Assembly (NCBI GenBank): GCA_910577645.1
Contig: CAJTOL010000015.1
Coordinates: 1-64,000, forward strand
DNA length: 64,000 nucleotides
Direction of reading: 5' to 3'
From: an uncultured Lachnospiraceae bacterium
GTDB taxonomy: Bacteria; Bacillota; Clostridia; Lachnospirales; Lachnospiraceae
Shown: positions 17,737 to 28,152 of the stretch, piece by piece
Layout of the letters: each line of letters opens with the position of its first letter
How positions within the stretch are numbered: position 1 is the first letter of the stretch
Made by a program: the position numbers and the translations under genes
The notes under the pieces: model-generated
The model's input: only the letters and a program-made list of their open reading frames with translations
What the model was told of the DNA's origin: nothing
Databases searched by the model: none

Positions 17737-19617
17737 TTATCCTCTTACAATACTTTCCTTTAATTTCCATAGCCTATGGTACATACGCTGGCCTATAATC
17801 TTTTTAATGCAGCTTTTTACAGGACATGTTGGCCTGCTTTTTTCATCTAGTGCCTGCCTGGCCACACTGATTTTGTGAAGTGTTACATGACGGTCGTCCA
17901 CACCGAAGTTCCCAAAAAGAGTCTCATTTGCATCCCGAAACATCTTATATAGATTGGTAATCTCCATTTTGGCATACTTATCACTAAGCAGCCAGCCACA
18001 GTAGTATCCATTCTGCTGGGCGACAAATGGATATAGCCGTTCTATTGCATGCATGATATTTCCATTATTGGTTCCCGTTGGTTCTTTAGGAAAGTTCTCA
18101 TAGGTTAACCCAATATTGAATAAGCTTTTTAATGCTTCTTTACGGAACCAAAAGGTAGTGCCCAATGGAGCAACTGGCGGCTTGCTCTCATTAATATCAA
18201 CCCGTATATTCCACTCCTTGGCTAACCTCAAAACATTTTGATAATTGCCCTGCCATTCCTGTCCAACAGTAGTATAATATGGGCCGTGAAAAGGAGTTGG
18301 CGGAACCAAAAGGCCTAACCGAGGATTTTCCTCAAACAACGTAATTACATTTCCTGCAAACGATCTGCTTGATAACGTATTTTCGTAACAATGATAGGCA
18401 AAAGATTCCCCAATCATTTTAGGGGAATTTTGATCCGCTTTTTTATCGTGCATAAAGCAAATATAGTCATAATCATCCAAATATTCCTTTAGCCCAATTA
18501 ACAGAGCGCTTACGTCTCGGCCGCGATTTTGTACAAGAACGACTTTTATCCGTTCTTTCCCTAGGGATGAAAAAATAGTTTTTAAGTTTTCTGCTTTTTC
18601 TTGTGTATCTGTGGTCAAATAAATATCAGCATATTCCGGCATATAGGATGCGTATGTTTTGCACATTTTCGCCAGCTCCATAGAGTATACATGCATGAAC
18701 AAGGCGACCCGTTTACTAGACGTTTCATTTTTTGACTTTACATAGGTGGGAATAATATAGTTCAATTGCATCCGTTGCTTCAGATCATACATATTTGCGG
18801 TTCGCAGCAGGTTGTCCCAGACCATGTTCAAATCGTAGTCTGTAAAGTCCCTCAGATATTCATATAATTCAAGAGCAGATTGTCCGCAACTGATGTCTAA
18901 AAATTCTTCATATTGATTAAAAAAAGTTTTCCGCTTGAAAATAGGGCATTTTCGGTTTTTGATAAGTTCCGTTGGATAGAGCATTAAGGGATAGTCACTG
19001 AATTCTTTCAAATCAGTGGTATCTACATAAACCTTACTCGTATAGCCTTTCTCAGTAAACTCTTTAGTAAAAATTGCCTCATGAAAGCAGATCGCTTCTG
19101 CATAGTCATGAATCATAGGCATATCCCGCCAGTAGCTTTGAAAGTCAGGACTGTTTACCATCCTTTTACGGACAGCAATGAAACTGGATTGAATATGCCT
19201 TGGAATATAACCATACTTGCATTTCTGGTAGGGATCGTAATTGTGCCCATAATGTTCTGTAATTCCCCAAAAGTCCACTTCATATTTGTCTGTTTCTGCA
19301 AACATTTGAGAGAATGGATAAATAGGGCCGAAATTGGTAAAATTAAGTAAGATGAGCTCATCATATGTTCTTAATACATCCCACCCGGCCTTTTCAATTC
19401 CTTTTTTATACGCCCAAACATCAAAGCCTTCATTTTCTCTTTCATAAATTTCGTCAGAGACTGCTTCCAGTTTTTGTCGTTCTTCTTCTGGAAGAGAGCC
19501 ATTAGATACTACCATCAAATGGTCAACATTTTCCCTTAAGTCGCGTAATAAATAGATATTGTATTCATCAACGATCCCGTCTTTATCGTAGAAGAAATAA
19601 ATGGCATATCTTGTCAA
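17737..19617 (-). CDS. rgpF: RgpF family protein, tandem copy 2
   Basis: 626 residues. The full two-part RgpF layout is present: YFFYDKDGIVDEYN, ENEGFDVWAYKKG, DFWGITEHYGH and HIQSSF in the first half, then NRGRDVSALL and MHDKKADQ in the second. RgpF proteins act in rhamnose-glucose polysaccharide and rhamnan assembly as glycosyltransferases. The TTG at 19617 is preferred over the GTG at 19626, because GAGGTG then lies at a proper distance and the paralogue at 19629 starts at the equivalent TTG. Its last ~45 residues differ from the paralogue. Confidence 0.88.
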   Translation of the reverse strand: MTRYAIYFFYDKDGIVDEYNIYLLRDLRENVDHLMVVSNGSLPEEERQKLEAVSDEIYERENEGFDVWAYKKGIEKAGWDVLRTYDELILLNFTNFGPIYPFSQMFAETDKYEVDFWGITEHYGHNYDPYQKCKYGYIPRHIQSSFIAVRKRMVNSPDFQSYWRDMPMIHDYAEAICFHEAIFTKEFTEKGYTSKVYVDTTDLKEFSDYPLMLYPTELIKNRKCPIFKRKTFFNQYEEFLDISCGQSALELYEYLRDFTDYDLNMVWDNLLRTANMYDLKQRMQLNYIIPTYVKSKNETSSKRVALFMHVYSMELAKMCKTYASYMPEYADIYLTTDTQEKAENLKTIFSSLGKERIKVVLVQNRGRDVSALLIGLKEYLDDYDYICFMHDKKADQNSPKMIGESFAYHCYENTLSSRSFAGNVITLFEENPRLGLLVPPTPFHGPYYTTVGQEWQGNYQNVLRLAKEWNIRVDINESKPPVAPLGTTFWFRKEALKSLFNIGLTYENFPKEPTGTNNGNIMHAIERLYPFVAQQNGYYCGWLLSDKYAKMEITNLYKMFRDANETLFGNFGVDDRHVTLHKISVARQALDEKSRPTCPVKSCIKKIIGQRMYHRLWKLKESIVRG

Positions 19618-19628
19618 TTTTTTCACCT

Positions 19629-21488
19629 CTATTTAATGTTCGTATGCTTTTTACAAATAAAATGGTAGAAACCAGCGCCTATTTTCCAAACTGGCTTTGG
19701 TAAATGCTCATAAAGCCAGAACTTCCAATTGGCTAAGCGGATTTTATAGAGCATTGCCTGGCGGTCATCCACACCAAAACTCCAAAAAAGAGCTTCATTC
19801 ACATCTCGAAACATTTTATATAAGTTTGTAATCTCCATCTTGGCATACTTATCACTAAGCAGCCAGCCACAATAGTATCCGTTTTGTTGGACAACAAACG
19901 GATATATCCTCTCTATTGCATGCATGATATTTCCATCATTGGTTCCGGTCGGCTCTTTGGGAAAGTCCTCATAGGTTAATCCCACATTAAACAGACTTTT
20001 TAATGCTTCTTTACGAAACCAAAAGGTAGTTCCCAAAGGGGCAACCGGCGGTTTGCTTTCATTAATATCAACCCGTATATTCCACTTCTTAGCTAATTCT
20101 AAAACATTTTGATAATTTGTATGCCATTCCTGTCCAATGGTACTATAGTACGGACCATGAAAGGGAGTCGGTGGAACCAGAAGGCCTAACCGAGGGTTTT
20201 CATCAAACAGCTCAATTACATTCTCCGCAAACTCTCTGCTTGATAGTGTATTCTCGTAGCAATGGTAGGCAAAAGATTCTCCTATCATTTTAGGAGAGCT
20301 CTGATCCGCTTTTTTATCGTGTATAAAGCAGATATAATCATAACCATCCAAATATTCCTTTAGCCCAATTAACAAAGCGCTTACATCCCGGCCACGGTTT
20401 TCTACAAGGACAACTTTTACCCGTTCTTTTCCTAGGGATAAGAAAATCCGCTTTAAAGCATCTGCTTTTTCCTGGGTATTTGTAGTAAGGTAAATATCTG
20501 CATATTCTGGCATAAGTGAAGCGTATTCTTTACACATTTCTGCCAGATCCATAGAATATATATGCATGAACAAGGCTACCCGTTTATGAGAAACTCTATT
20601 TTTCAATTTTACATGAGTGGGGACAATATAGTTTAACTGCATTCTCTGTTTTAAATCATACATATTTGCAGTTCTCAGCAAATTATCCCAGATCATGTTT
20701 AAATCATAGTCCGTAAAATCTCTCAGGTATTCATATAACTCATAGGCTGATTGTCCACAACTGACATCTAAAAATTCTTCATAGCAGTTAAAAAAAGTTT
20801 TGCGCTTAAAGATAGGGCATTTCCGATTTTTAATCAGTTCCACTGGATAGAGCATTAACGGATACTCGCTAAATTCTTCCAAATCAGCAGTATCAACATA
20901 AACTTTACTGGTATAGCCTTTTTCAGTAAACTCTTTGGTAAAAATCGCCTCATGATAACAGATTGCTTCTGCATAGTCATGAATCATAGGCATATCTCTC
21001 CAATAGTTTTGGAAGTCTGAACTGTTTACCATCTTTTTACGAATAGCAATGAAGCTGGACTGAATATGCCTTGGAAGGTAGCCATACTTACATTTTTGAT
21101 AGGGATCGTAATCATGTCCGTAGTGTTCCGTAATTCCCCAAAAATCCACTTGATACGTATCCATTTCCGCAAACATTTGAGAGAAAGGATAGACAGGGCC
21201 AAAGTTAGTAAAATTGAGCAGAATGATCTCATCATATTTTCCCAACACATCCCATCCAGTTTTCTCCATTCCCTTTTTATATGCCCAAACATCAAAGCCT
21301 TCATTTTCTCTTTCATAAATCTCATCAGAAATCGTTTCCAGCTTTCGATATTCTTCTTCCTGAAGGGACCCATTAGATACTACCATCAAATGGTCAACAT
21401 TTTTCTTTAAATCATGTAATAAGTAAATATTATATTCATCAACAATTCCATCTTTATCGTAGAAGAAATAAATGGCATATCTTGTCAA
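19629..21488 (-). CDS. rgpF: RgpF family protein, tandem copy 1
   Basis: 619 residues, roughly 85 percent identical to the next gene over most of its length. Key motifs: DKDGIVDEYN (11-20), FDVWAYKK (65-72), NRGRD (364-368) and HDKK (390-393). It starts at TTG with GAGGTG upstream. The final stretch WKFWLYEHLPKPVWKIGAG is not shared with its twin but matches the tail of the GT2 enzyme at 16602. The tandem pair suggests a recent duplication with tail exchange. Confidence 0.88.
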   Translation of the reverse strand: MTRYAIYFFYDKDGIVDEYNIYLLHDLKKNVDHLMVVSNGSLQEEEYRKLETISDEIYERENEGFDVWAYKKGMEKTGWDVLGKYDEIILLNFTNFGPVYPFSQMFAEMDTYQVDFWGITEHYGHDYDPYQKCKYGYLPRHIQSSFIAIRKKMVNSSDFQNYWRDMPMIHDYAEAICYHEAIFTKEFTEKGYTSKVYVDTADLEEFSEYPLMLYPVELIKNRKCPIFKRKTFFNCYEEFLDVSCGQSAYELYEYLRDFTDYDLNMIWDNLLRTANMYDLKQRMQLNYIVPTHVKLKNRVSHKRVALFMHIYSMDLAEMCKEYASLMPEYADIYLTTNTQEKADALKRIFLSLGKERVKVVLVENRGRDVSALLIGLKEYLDGYDYICFIHDKKADQSSPKMIGESFAYHCYENTLSSREFAENVIELFDENPRLGLLVPPTPFHGPYYSTIGQEWHTNYQNVLELAKKWNIRVDINESKPPVAPLGTTFWFRKEALKSLFNVGLTYEDFPKEPTGTNDGNIMHAIERIYPFVVQQNGYYCGWLLSDKYAKMEITNLYKMFRDVNEALFWSFGVDDRQAMLYKIRLANWKFWLYEHLPKPVWKIGAGFYHFICKKHTNIK

Positions 21489-21500
21489 GCTTTTTCACCT

Positions 21501-22349
21501 CTATATTTTATGTAAAGCTGTCGCGTTAATAATTTTTGTGATTTGGGTATTGTCTCCATAAACAATTGGCGAATCATAATCTCTGTCGGGAAAAGCTCCA
21601 TATTTTAGAGAAATATTTAAACGATTCTGTTTAATAAAATCTTCTACTTTTTCGCCTAATGAAACGGGCTGTCCGGTACAGGTATTAATAATCCCGGAAA
21701 TATCTGTCTGAACAGCAGCGGCAGCAATTTGAAAGCCTAACTCCTTCACATCAATAAAATCGTATTTATTTTTTCCAGATGTAAAAGGAAACTCTTTTTT
21801 TCCATCTCTTTCCGCTTGAATTAGTTTGGTGAAAATAGAATTATTGTGTAAATCATCCCCCAAAATGTAATAGGCTCTCAACCACTTTAATGACACACCG
21901 TTATTGCGTGCCATCAATAACAGGGATTGCCTTAATGCATTTTTAGAGATACCGTATAGAGACAGGGGATTACAGGGAGTCTCTGCTTCGATTGCGCCTT
22001 CCCAGTAACCGATTTCGTGCATACTTCCCATAACGGTAATATTTTTACAGCCCTGTTCTCCCAAATCCTTTAAAAACCTGTAATGCTGGGATAGTTTTTC
22101 CATATGGGATGGGGCATTATGAACAAACCCATCTTGCCAAGCTAAATGGATACATACATCAGGTTGGCCTAATTCTACATATAAGTTCTCTTTTATATCA
22201 AAAATAGAATCTCTAAAATAAGTAGCTCTGCTGTCTACGTTATCAAAATGCACGTCTGCAGCGATTACCTCATATTCATTTTCAAGTAATGTTTTTGTGA
22301 CATAACGTCCAATATATCCATTTGCGCCTGTTACTAATATCTTTTTCAT
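21501..22349 (-). CDS. NAD-dependent sugar epimerase/reductase (SDR)
   Basis: 282 residues of extended SDR fold: GANGYIG (8-14) for NAD(P), VCIHLAWQDG, and the catalytic Y-x3-K in LYGISKNALR. It probably reduces or epimerises a nucleotide-activated 4-keto sugar, for instance a dTDP-6-deoxyhexose, for the operon. It follows the next SDR gene by 1 nt. GAAAGGAG precedes the start. The exact product cannot be told from sequence. Confidence 0.8.
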   Translation of the reverse strand: MKKILVTGANGYIGRYVTKTLLENEYEVIAADVHFDNVDSRATYFRDSIFDIKENLYVELGQPDVCIHLAWQDGFVHNAPSHMEKLSQHYRFLKDLGEQGCKNITVMGSMHEIGYWEGAIEAETPCNPLSLYGISKNALRQSLLLMARNNGVSLKWLRAYYILGDDLHNNSIFTKLIQAERDGKKEFPFTSGKNKYDFIDVKELGFQIAAAAVQTDISGIINTCTGQPVSLGEKVEDFIKQNRLNISLKYGAFPDRDYDSPIVYGDNTQITKIINATALHKI

Positions 22350-22350
22350 C

Positions 22351-23511
22351 TTACGAAGTTCTCCTTTCTGTTTTCTTCGAAATAAATAATCCTGCTTGCT
22401 TCATCTCATGGAGGGATTCTTCATACTTCAACTCTTTTCCTCCTTCTAACCGAACCCACTTAGAAAAGTCTTCTAACCCTTTCAATAAATTAATTTGTGG
22501 TTTAAAATTCAACAGTTTTTCTGTAATCGTCATGTCTGCCATATTATGTGCAATGTCACCAATCCGGAAATCACCAGTAATATTCAATACAGATAAACTA
22601 CCGTAATTGTCTCGCAATAATTGGGCAACTTCCAAAACGCTTGTATTTTTTCCACTTCCTAAATTTAAAATTTTTGAATTCGTCTCGGTGTTCTCCAAAG
22701 ATTGAATAAATGCCCTGGCAACATCTATTACGTGGATAAAATCCCGGCTTTCCTGACCGTCTTCAAATATATTAATGTCTGCATTTTGCAACATTCTTTC
22801 TGAAAAAATAGATAAAATTCCAGTATACGGATTACTAAGGGATTGCCCTTTTCCATATACATTTTGAAGGCGGAAGATTGTATAATTTATATCCAACGCT
22901 TTGCACATGGTTTCTATCATCTTTTCCTGGGCATATTTGGTAAATGCATATAGAGACAAAGGATAGATTTTACTCTCCTCATCAGTAGGAAGAGGGAGCA
23001 TATTTTGCCCACATACCGGGCAATGCATCTTGTAGTCTCCTTGTTCCATATCTGATTTGCTTCTTCCCTCCGGATAAAAAACTCCGTGGCTCTTACACTG
23101 ATACTTTCCTTCTCCGTATACAGAGCGGGAAGATGCCAAAACTATCTTTTTTATGGGACTTTTGGTATCCGAAAGTGCTTGGAATAAAGTAGAAGTCCCC
23201 ATAATATTCACATCATTATATTGATTGATCCGGTACATAGACTGACCGGTTCCTGTCTCCGCCGCAAGATGAATGATATATTCACATTCGTTTACTGCTT
23301 CGCACATCATGTTTAAATCTCTGATGTCTCCACGAATAAACTGGCATTTTCCATTGATTTTGTTATACAAATAAGAATCCTTCGGATTATTGCTGTGGAT
23401 CTGTGGGCTCAGGTTATCCAGTACCACAACTTCAAAGCCTGTTTTGTTTGATAGTTGCTCTACAATTTCTGAACCGATAAAACCAGCGCCTCCAGTTATT
23501 AATACTTTCAT
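22351..23511 (-). CDS. NAD-dependent epimerase with Cys-rich insert (dTDP-rhamnose 4-epimerase-like)
   Basis: 386 residues of SDR: GGAGFIGS (7-14) and catalytic LYAFTKYAQEKM. Between the strand ending YGEGKY and the catalytic Tyr is an insert with C...CPVCGQNM, a zinc-ribbon-like element. I associate this insert with dTDP-L-rhamnose 4-epimerases of the WbiB type, which would yield dTDP-6-deoxy-L-talose; this is recall, not proof. The ATG overlaps the upstream stop by 4 nt. Confidence 0.75.
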   Translation of the reverse strand: MKVLITGGAGFIGSEIVEQLSNKTGFEVVVLDNLSPQIHSNNPKDSYLYNKINGKCQFIRGDIRDLNMMCEAVNECEYIIHLAAETGTGQSMYRINQYNDVNIMGTSTLFQALSDTKSPIKKIVLASSRSVYGEGKYQCKSHGVFYPEGRSKSDMEQGDYKMHCPVCGQNMLPLPTDEESKIYPLSLYAFTKYAQEKMIETMCKALDINYTIFRLQNVYGKGQSLSNPYTGILSIFSERMLQNADINIFEDGQESRDFIHVIDVARAFIQSLENTETNSKILNLGSGKNTSVLEVAQLLRDNYGSLSVLNITGDFRIGDIAHNMADMTITEKLLNFKPQINLLKGLEDFSKWVRLEGGKELKYEESLHEMKQAGLFISKKTERRTS

Positions 23512-25706
23512 TTCAATTCTCCCAAATTCATATCAAAATCTTGAGCGATTACTTCCAGCACCTTTTCTTCTGTAAAAGCGTTGTTAATTACTTCCTTGCT
23601 GTATTTCATCATTTTAGTTAAAGTATCCTTGTCTTCATATAGAGTGATAATTTTACATGCCATATCATTGTCATTTTCTACTACCCATAAATTCTTGTCT
23701 CCCAGAGGAATTCCTTCTGCGCCTACCGGAGTCGTGATAAGAGGGCAGCAATGGTACAAACTTTCAACCACTTTTCCTTTTACACCGGCACCGTAACGCA
23801 GAGGAATCACTACCAGCCTGCTTGTATGATATAATTTTTTTAGCTCATCATCCGATACAAAACCTAATAATTTTATATTTTTACTAGCCATTGCCTGGAT
23901 TTCTTGAGGAGGGTTTGCTCCTACAATACGCCAGGTAATATCTGGATACTTTTCTAAGATTTGAGGGAAAATTTCTTTTCCAAACCAGAGAACCGCATCA
24001 ATATTGGGCGGATGCCCGAAACCTCCGACAAATAGCAAGTCTTTTCTGGTGTCTAAATCAATCTCGATCTCACCAGAGATTTGAGGATAAATATATGCGG
24101 GTACGTTTCGGATCACTTTATTTCTAAATTTCTCTTTCAAAATTGAGTATTCGTAATCCCCGACTGCATAAATTACATCTGCTTGCTCGAATAATTTTTT
24201 TTCTATTTTCAGCCACCTCTCAGAAGACTCTAAAAGCTCCGGATTATGAGTAACTTCATATTCCCGCTTTTCTCTCAGATAGTGAAGATCGTGTCCATAA
24301 TAAAAAACCTTTCCGGTAAACATCTTTTTAATAATATCGATATACTTGATGCTCACCTGTGGCCGGTTTAGATAAACGTAGTGAAAATACTTCAGATTTT
24401 CCTCCAGCCAATCTTTCCAATGAGTCATGTAATAGTTGCCATATAAAACTTCAACACCTAACTGCTCTAATTCCTGCGTGTACGGCTGAAGCGGATAAAA
24501 GTCGTCTGGAAAAAACACTACTTTAAACCCTTGCTTTAAAAACAATTTTATATACATGGAAACCGTACGTGCGCCCGCATCCCTGTCATAGCAAGGGACA
24601 CGATGATCCAAAATCAAAATTCGTTTTTTAGCTTGAGAACGATCTCCTGCTAAAAAGCTATCTGTACCATTTTTTAAGTGTTCTTGAGCCAAAATGGGTT
24701 TCCATTTATTAAAAAAGGTAGTTTGATTGGTCAGCTGATAAGCTTTAATTCCTGTACTTGTATCTTTTCCATTGGAAACGCCTTCAAAGTGAACCACTAT
24801 AGATGCAGGCTGATACACAACTTTATAGCCAAGTTTTCTTACTGAAAATGCCAAATCAGAATCTTCACAATATGCAGGCGCAAATCTTTCATCAAACCCT
24901 CCTAATTGCTCCCAGATACTTTTCCGGATCATAATGGATGCTCCGGATATATAGTCCACTTCTTTTACATATCGATATTCTGGCATCGCCGGATTCTTGC
25001 CATTGCCATAATTCCACGCACTTCCATCATTCCAAATGATCCCACCGGCTTCCTGAAGCTTCCCATCAGGATATACCAGACAGGAGCCTGTCAACCCTAT
25101 TTGTGGTTCCCTTTCTAGTAGCTCAACTAATGGTGTCAGCCAATTTTGTTGTACCTGAGTATCATTATTCAAAAAGAGCAAATATTTTCCATTAGCTTTC
25201 AGGGCAGCATTATTACAATTACGCAAAAAATATGCCTGGATATCAGTTTTTACAACCGTAATGTTCGGAATGATTTTTGAGATTTCAGCAGTAAAATCAC
25301 TTGAGCAATCATCTGCTATCAGTATTTCATAGCTGATGGTCCCCGTGTTTTTAGCTATTGATCGGAGACATGCATAGGTATAATCAAATTGGTTATGAAC
25401 CGGAATTATAATACTTACTAAAGGGGTAGATGTATCTGGAAAACATATTGGTGGATAATCATATATATTTTTTTTAGAAATTGTTTTCTCAATCGAAATC
25501 GCTAGTTTCAAATCGGTTCCCATGAGAACGCGGTCATCTAAAACTTTTGTTACTTCCTTTAACCCCCCATGAAAAAAATAATAAAAAAGGCGCTTTATTT
25601 TATAGGGTTTTAAATAGCATAGAATCTGTTTCGGGTGGGAACATACTTGAGAAAAAATTCGATACAAAAAGTGTAGATTACTTTTTGAACTTTCTTTTAC
25701 TTGCAT
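23508..25706 (-). CDS. Two-domain glycosyltransferase (GT2 + GT4)
   Basis: 732 residues. The GT2 domain spans about 95-320 (VSIIIPVHNQ, ADDCSSD, LNNDTQ, EDSDLAF). The C-terminal GT-B domain spans about 365-720 (FVGGFGHPPN, VIPLRYGAGVKGKVVESL). Such fusions add two successive sugars to a growing chain in the cytoplasm. It is the first non-transporter gene of the minus-strand operon. GGAGAAG precedes the ATG. Confidence 0.88.
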   Translation of the reverse strand: MQVKESSKSNLHFLYRIFSQVCSHPKQILCYLKPYKIKRLFYYFFHGGLKEVTKVLDDRVLMGTDLKLAISIEKTISKKNIYDYPPICFPDTSTPLVSIIIPVHNQFDYTYACLRSIAKNTGTISYEILIADDCSSDFTAEISKIIPNITVVKTDIQAYFLRNCNNAALKANGKYLLFLNNDTQVQQNWLTPLVELLEREPQIGLTGSCLVYPDGKLQEAGGIIWNDGSAWNYGNGKNPAMPEYRYVKEVDYISGASIMIRKSIWEQLGGFDERFAPAYCEDSDLAFSVRKLGYKVVYQPASIVVHFEGVSNGKDTSTGIKAYQLTNQTTFFNKWKPILAQEHLKNGTDSFLAGDRSQAKKRILILDHRVPCYDRDAGARTVSMYIKLFLKQGFKVVFFPDDFYPLQPYTQELEQLGVEVLYGNYYMTHWKDWLEENLKYFHYVYLNRPQVSIKYIDIIKKMFTGKVFYYGHDLHYLREKREYEVTHNPELLESSERWLKIEKKLFEQADVIYAVGDYEYSILKEKFRNKVIRNVPAYIYPQISGEIEIDLDTRKDLLFVGGFGHPPNIDAVLWFGKEIFPQILEKYPDITWRIVGANPPQEIQAMASKNIKLLGFVSDDELKKLYHTSRLVVIPLRYGAGVKGKVVESLYHCCPLITTPVGAEGIPLGDKNLWVVENDNDMACKIITLYEDKDTLTKMMKYSKEVINNAFTEEKVLEVIAQDFDMNLGELK

Positions 25707-25732
25707 GAAACTTCTCCTAACCTTTCCTCAAC

Positions 25733-26470
25733 TCAGTTCCAATACTCCCGGTAAGCCCGACATACCTGTGAAGCATCTCCAACCATTCGTACCTTATGTG
25801 CATCCAACCAAACAACCCGATTACACATTTCCTGAATCTGCTCTAGGCTGTGAGAAACGAATAAAACTGTAGTTCCGCCTCCCATAAGTTCTAACATTCG
25901 TTCTTTGCTTTTATTTTGAAAGCCTTCATCACCAACCGCTAATATTTCGTCTACAATTAATATTTCAGGGCTAACTACTGTGGCAATAGAAAATGCCAGC
26001 CGCATCATCATTCCAGACGAATAGTTCCGAATAGGCATATTTATGAAGTCGCCTAATTCAGAAAAATCTACGATTTCCTGATATTTCTCCTGTAAAAACT
26101 GTTCATCATATCCCAAGATAGAGCCATTAAGATAAATGTTTTCTCTACCAGTTAATTCAGGGTCAAAGCCTGCTCCCAGTTCAAGCATAGGCACAACATT
26201 TCCATTAGCAGTAACCTTCCCTTTTATCGGCTTTAATACTCCAGAGACAATTTTCAAAAGAGTGCTTTTTCCAGCACCATTTTTTCCGATAATTCCGACA
26301 ACTTCTCCCTTCTTTACATCAAAGGATACGTCTTCAAATACAGTAAACTCTTCATACTTTAGCCTGCCGGATAGCATTGCAATTACAGTTTCTTTAAGGC
26401 TTTCAACTTTATCATTTGGCATACGAAACTTCATAGTAACGTGCTCAACTGACAGCATTGTGTCATCCAT
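25733..26470 (-). CDS. wzt: Polysaccharide ABC exporter ATPase, Wzt/TagH/RfbE type
   Basis: 245 residues. Walker A GKNGAGKST, signature YSSGMMMRLAF, Walker B ILIVDEILAVGD and the switch His in VSHSLEQ. It powers export of an undecaprenyl-linked glycan through the permease encoded just upstream at 26483. There is no C-terminal carbohydrate-binding domain, unlike the ATPase at 47887. It is a close paralogue of 29632. Confidence 0.92.
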   Translation of the reverse strand: MDDTMLSVEHVTMKFRMPNDKVESLKETVIAMLSGRLKYEEFTVFEDVSFDVKKGEVVGIIGKNGAGKSTLLKIVSGVLKPIKGKVTANGNVVPMLELGAGFDPELTGRENIYLNGSILGYDEQFLQEKYQEIVDFSELGDFINMPIRNYSSGMMMRLAFSIATVVSPEILIVDEILAVGDEGFQNKSKERMLELMGGGTTVLFVSHSLEQIQEMCNRVVWLDAHKVRMVGDASQVCRAYREYWN

Positions 26471-26482
26471 GTTTTCACCTCA

Positions 26483-27892
26483 TCAAATATAAAGGACAAA
26501 TTTATCCTGAAATTTTTTGAAAATAAATGCCCCAAAAGCCAGAATCGCCAGAGCCAGTAAGGCGCAAAAAAAGTATGCTTTTGGTTCTGGAGAAACACCA
26601 TCTATTAGCACAATACGAATAAATCGGATACAGTGATAAACTGGATTTAAAGTTTGTACAAATCGAAACTTATCAGGAATAATATTTTCAGGATAAAAAA
26701 TGGGAGTAGCATACATCCAAACCATACTGATAATTCCCCATAAGTATTGAGTGTCTCTGAAAAAAACCATTGTAGTACATAAAAGCAGAGACATTCCTGT
26801 ACAGAAAACTAACATACACAGCAGTGCATAAGGAATAAGGAATACGGATTTTGTAATGGCTGTCCCTGTCAGCAAAGCTACAATCAGTAAAGGAATCGTT
26901 GATATTATTAAGTTAATAGAACAGGAAACCACTTTTGTTAGCGGATAAATATATTTAGGAACGTACACTTTCGTAATTAAAGATGAATTATCTACAATTG
27001 CTGTTAATCCTTGTCCTACGGCATCTGTAAAAAAGTTAAACATTATGATCCCTGACAAAAGATAAACTGGGAAGTTCTCAATATTTTGGCGGAAAATTCG
27101 CGAAAATACCAAGTATTGAACCATCATAGTTAGCAACGGACTTAAAAAACTCCATAAGTACCCTAAGACAGAACGTTTATATTTTGTCTTAAAATCCCTT
27201 GAAATCAATTGACGAATTAAAAAGCCATATTTTTGCCAAATATTCTGTATAATTAAAAGAAAGGTTATTTTTCCACTTCGTATCCTATATATGCACCACA
27301 TATAATACAGAAGGAATAGCAGTGCCAACCCTATTACAATATGCCAGTAATAAGTGCCAAACATAAAAAAGGTTTTACCGACATAGTCAAAGCAAATTTG
27401 CATTTCTTGTGGAATTCCATTTATAAACAATGTTTGTCCATCATTCGTTGACTCTGCATAATAAACTGAAGCACCTTCCCCTGAAATAGAGTTGGATGTT
27501 AATTCTATAGAAAAAAGGTTATTTTCTGCATTTGTAACAGGGGTATCAAAGACCCATTTGAAAGTTTCGCCTTCTTGAAGTGTTGATACATCAATGGCTC
27601 CATTTACCAATTCTGCGTCATTTTTATCCAGCAGTCTTATTGTCAAAATACCTCTGTTTGGTCTATTAAACGTGGCTAGTTTTAAATCAATAGTCTCTAA
27701 GGTTTCTTCCTTTACTAAAAAGTTCTGCTTTACTACTATGTCTTTCGTAATTTCCGTGATGGTGCCAACTGGATTTTCCATCTGACTAGTAACAAATTTA
27801 TATTCAAATTGCTCTGCACCAATAAAGCGAAAAACAACAGAAAACAAAAAATATATGGCTAAAATTTTTATGATAGTTTTTGGCTTTAGCAT
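26483..27892 (-). CDS. wzm: ABC polysaccharide permease (Wzm type) fused to an N-terminal exported domain
   Basis: 469 residues. Residues 220-469 are a standard ABC-2/Wzm permease (SRDFKTKYKRSVLGYLWSFLSPLLT, then DTQYLWGIISMVWMYATPIFYP). In front lie a membrane helix (about 7-23), a ~155-residue beta-rich domain outside the membrane (26-180) and a second helix (183-203). Family members are usually about 260 residues, so the front part is an addition. First gene of the minus operon; the leader motif stands 36 nt before its start. Confidence 0.88.
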   Translation of the reverse strand: MLKPKTIIKILAIYFLFSVVFRFIGAEQFEYKFVTSQMENPVGTITEITKDIVVKQNFLVKEETLETIDLKLATFNRPNRGILTIRLLDKNDAELVNGAIDVSTLQEGETFKWVFDTPVTNAENNLFSIELTSNSISGEGASVYYAESTNDGQTLFINGIPQEMQICFDYVGKTFFMFGTYYWHIVIGLALLFLLYYMWCIYRIRSGKITFLLIIQNIWQKYGFLIRQLISRDFKTKYKRSVLGYLWSFLSPLLTMMVQYLVFSRIFRQNIENFPVYLLSGIIMFNFFTDAVGQGLTAIVDNSSLITKVYVPKYIYPLTKVVSCSINLIISTIPLLIVALLTGTAITKSVFLIPYALLCMLVFCTGMSLLLCTTMVFFRDTQYLWGIISMVWMYATPIFYPENIIPDKFRFVQTLNPVYHCIRFIRIVLIDGVSPEPKAYFFCALLALAILAFGAFIFKKFQDKFVLYI

Positions 27893-27928
27893 AAAATCCC
27901 CTTTGATTTTTCCTGTTTTTGAGGGTAG

Positions 27929-27947
27929 TTCCTATAATTGTTCTTAT
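27929..27947 (-). promoter_or_regulatory. Leader motif copy 1 (minus strand)
   Basis: The minus strand reads ATAAGAACAATTATAGGAA, 36 nt before the ATG at 27892. It matches copies at 44665 and 62412 over 19 bp and 28153 over 14 bp, each in the same orientation towards the first gene of an operon. Confidence 0.65.
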
Positions 27948-28152
27948 ACCAACAATTGACACTAGTATAACACCTTCTTTCGTTTTTGGCTAGTCTAAAA
28001 ACTTTACAAATTATTAAGATATAGGATGAAAACCCTTAATTTTCCTCCATATTTTTAAAATATTTCTCTCAAAAATCATTTCTGTTTATTATTTGATTTT
28101 AGATTTCTAATAATATCCTTTTTTCTTTTTATATTCTACTTTCCTACTCCCT

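Noticed and set aside
27956..27973. TTGACA followed by TATAAC as a promoter
   Set aside because: The two boxes are about 4 bp apart, so this is not a valid promoter geometry.
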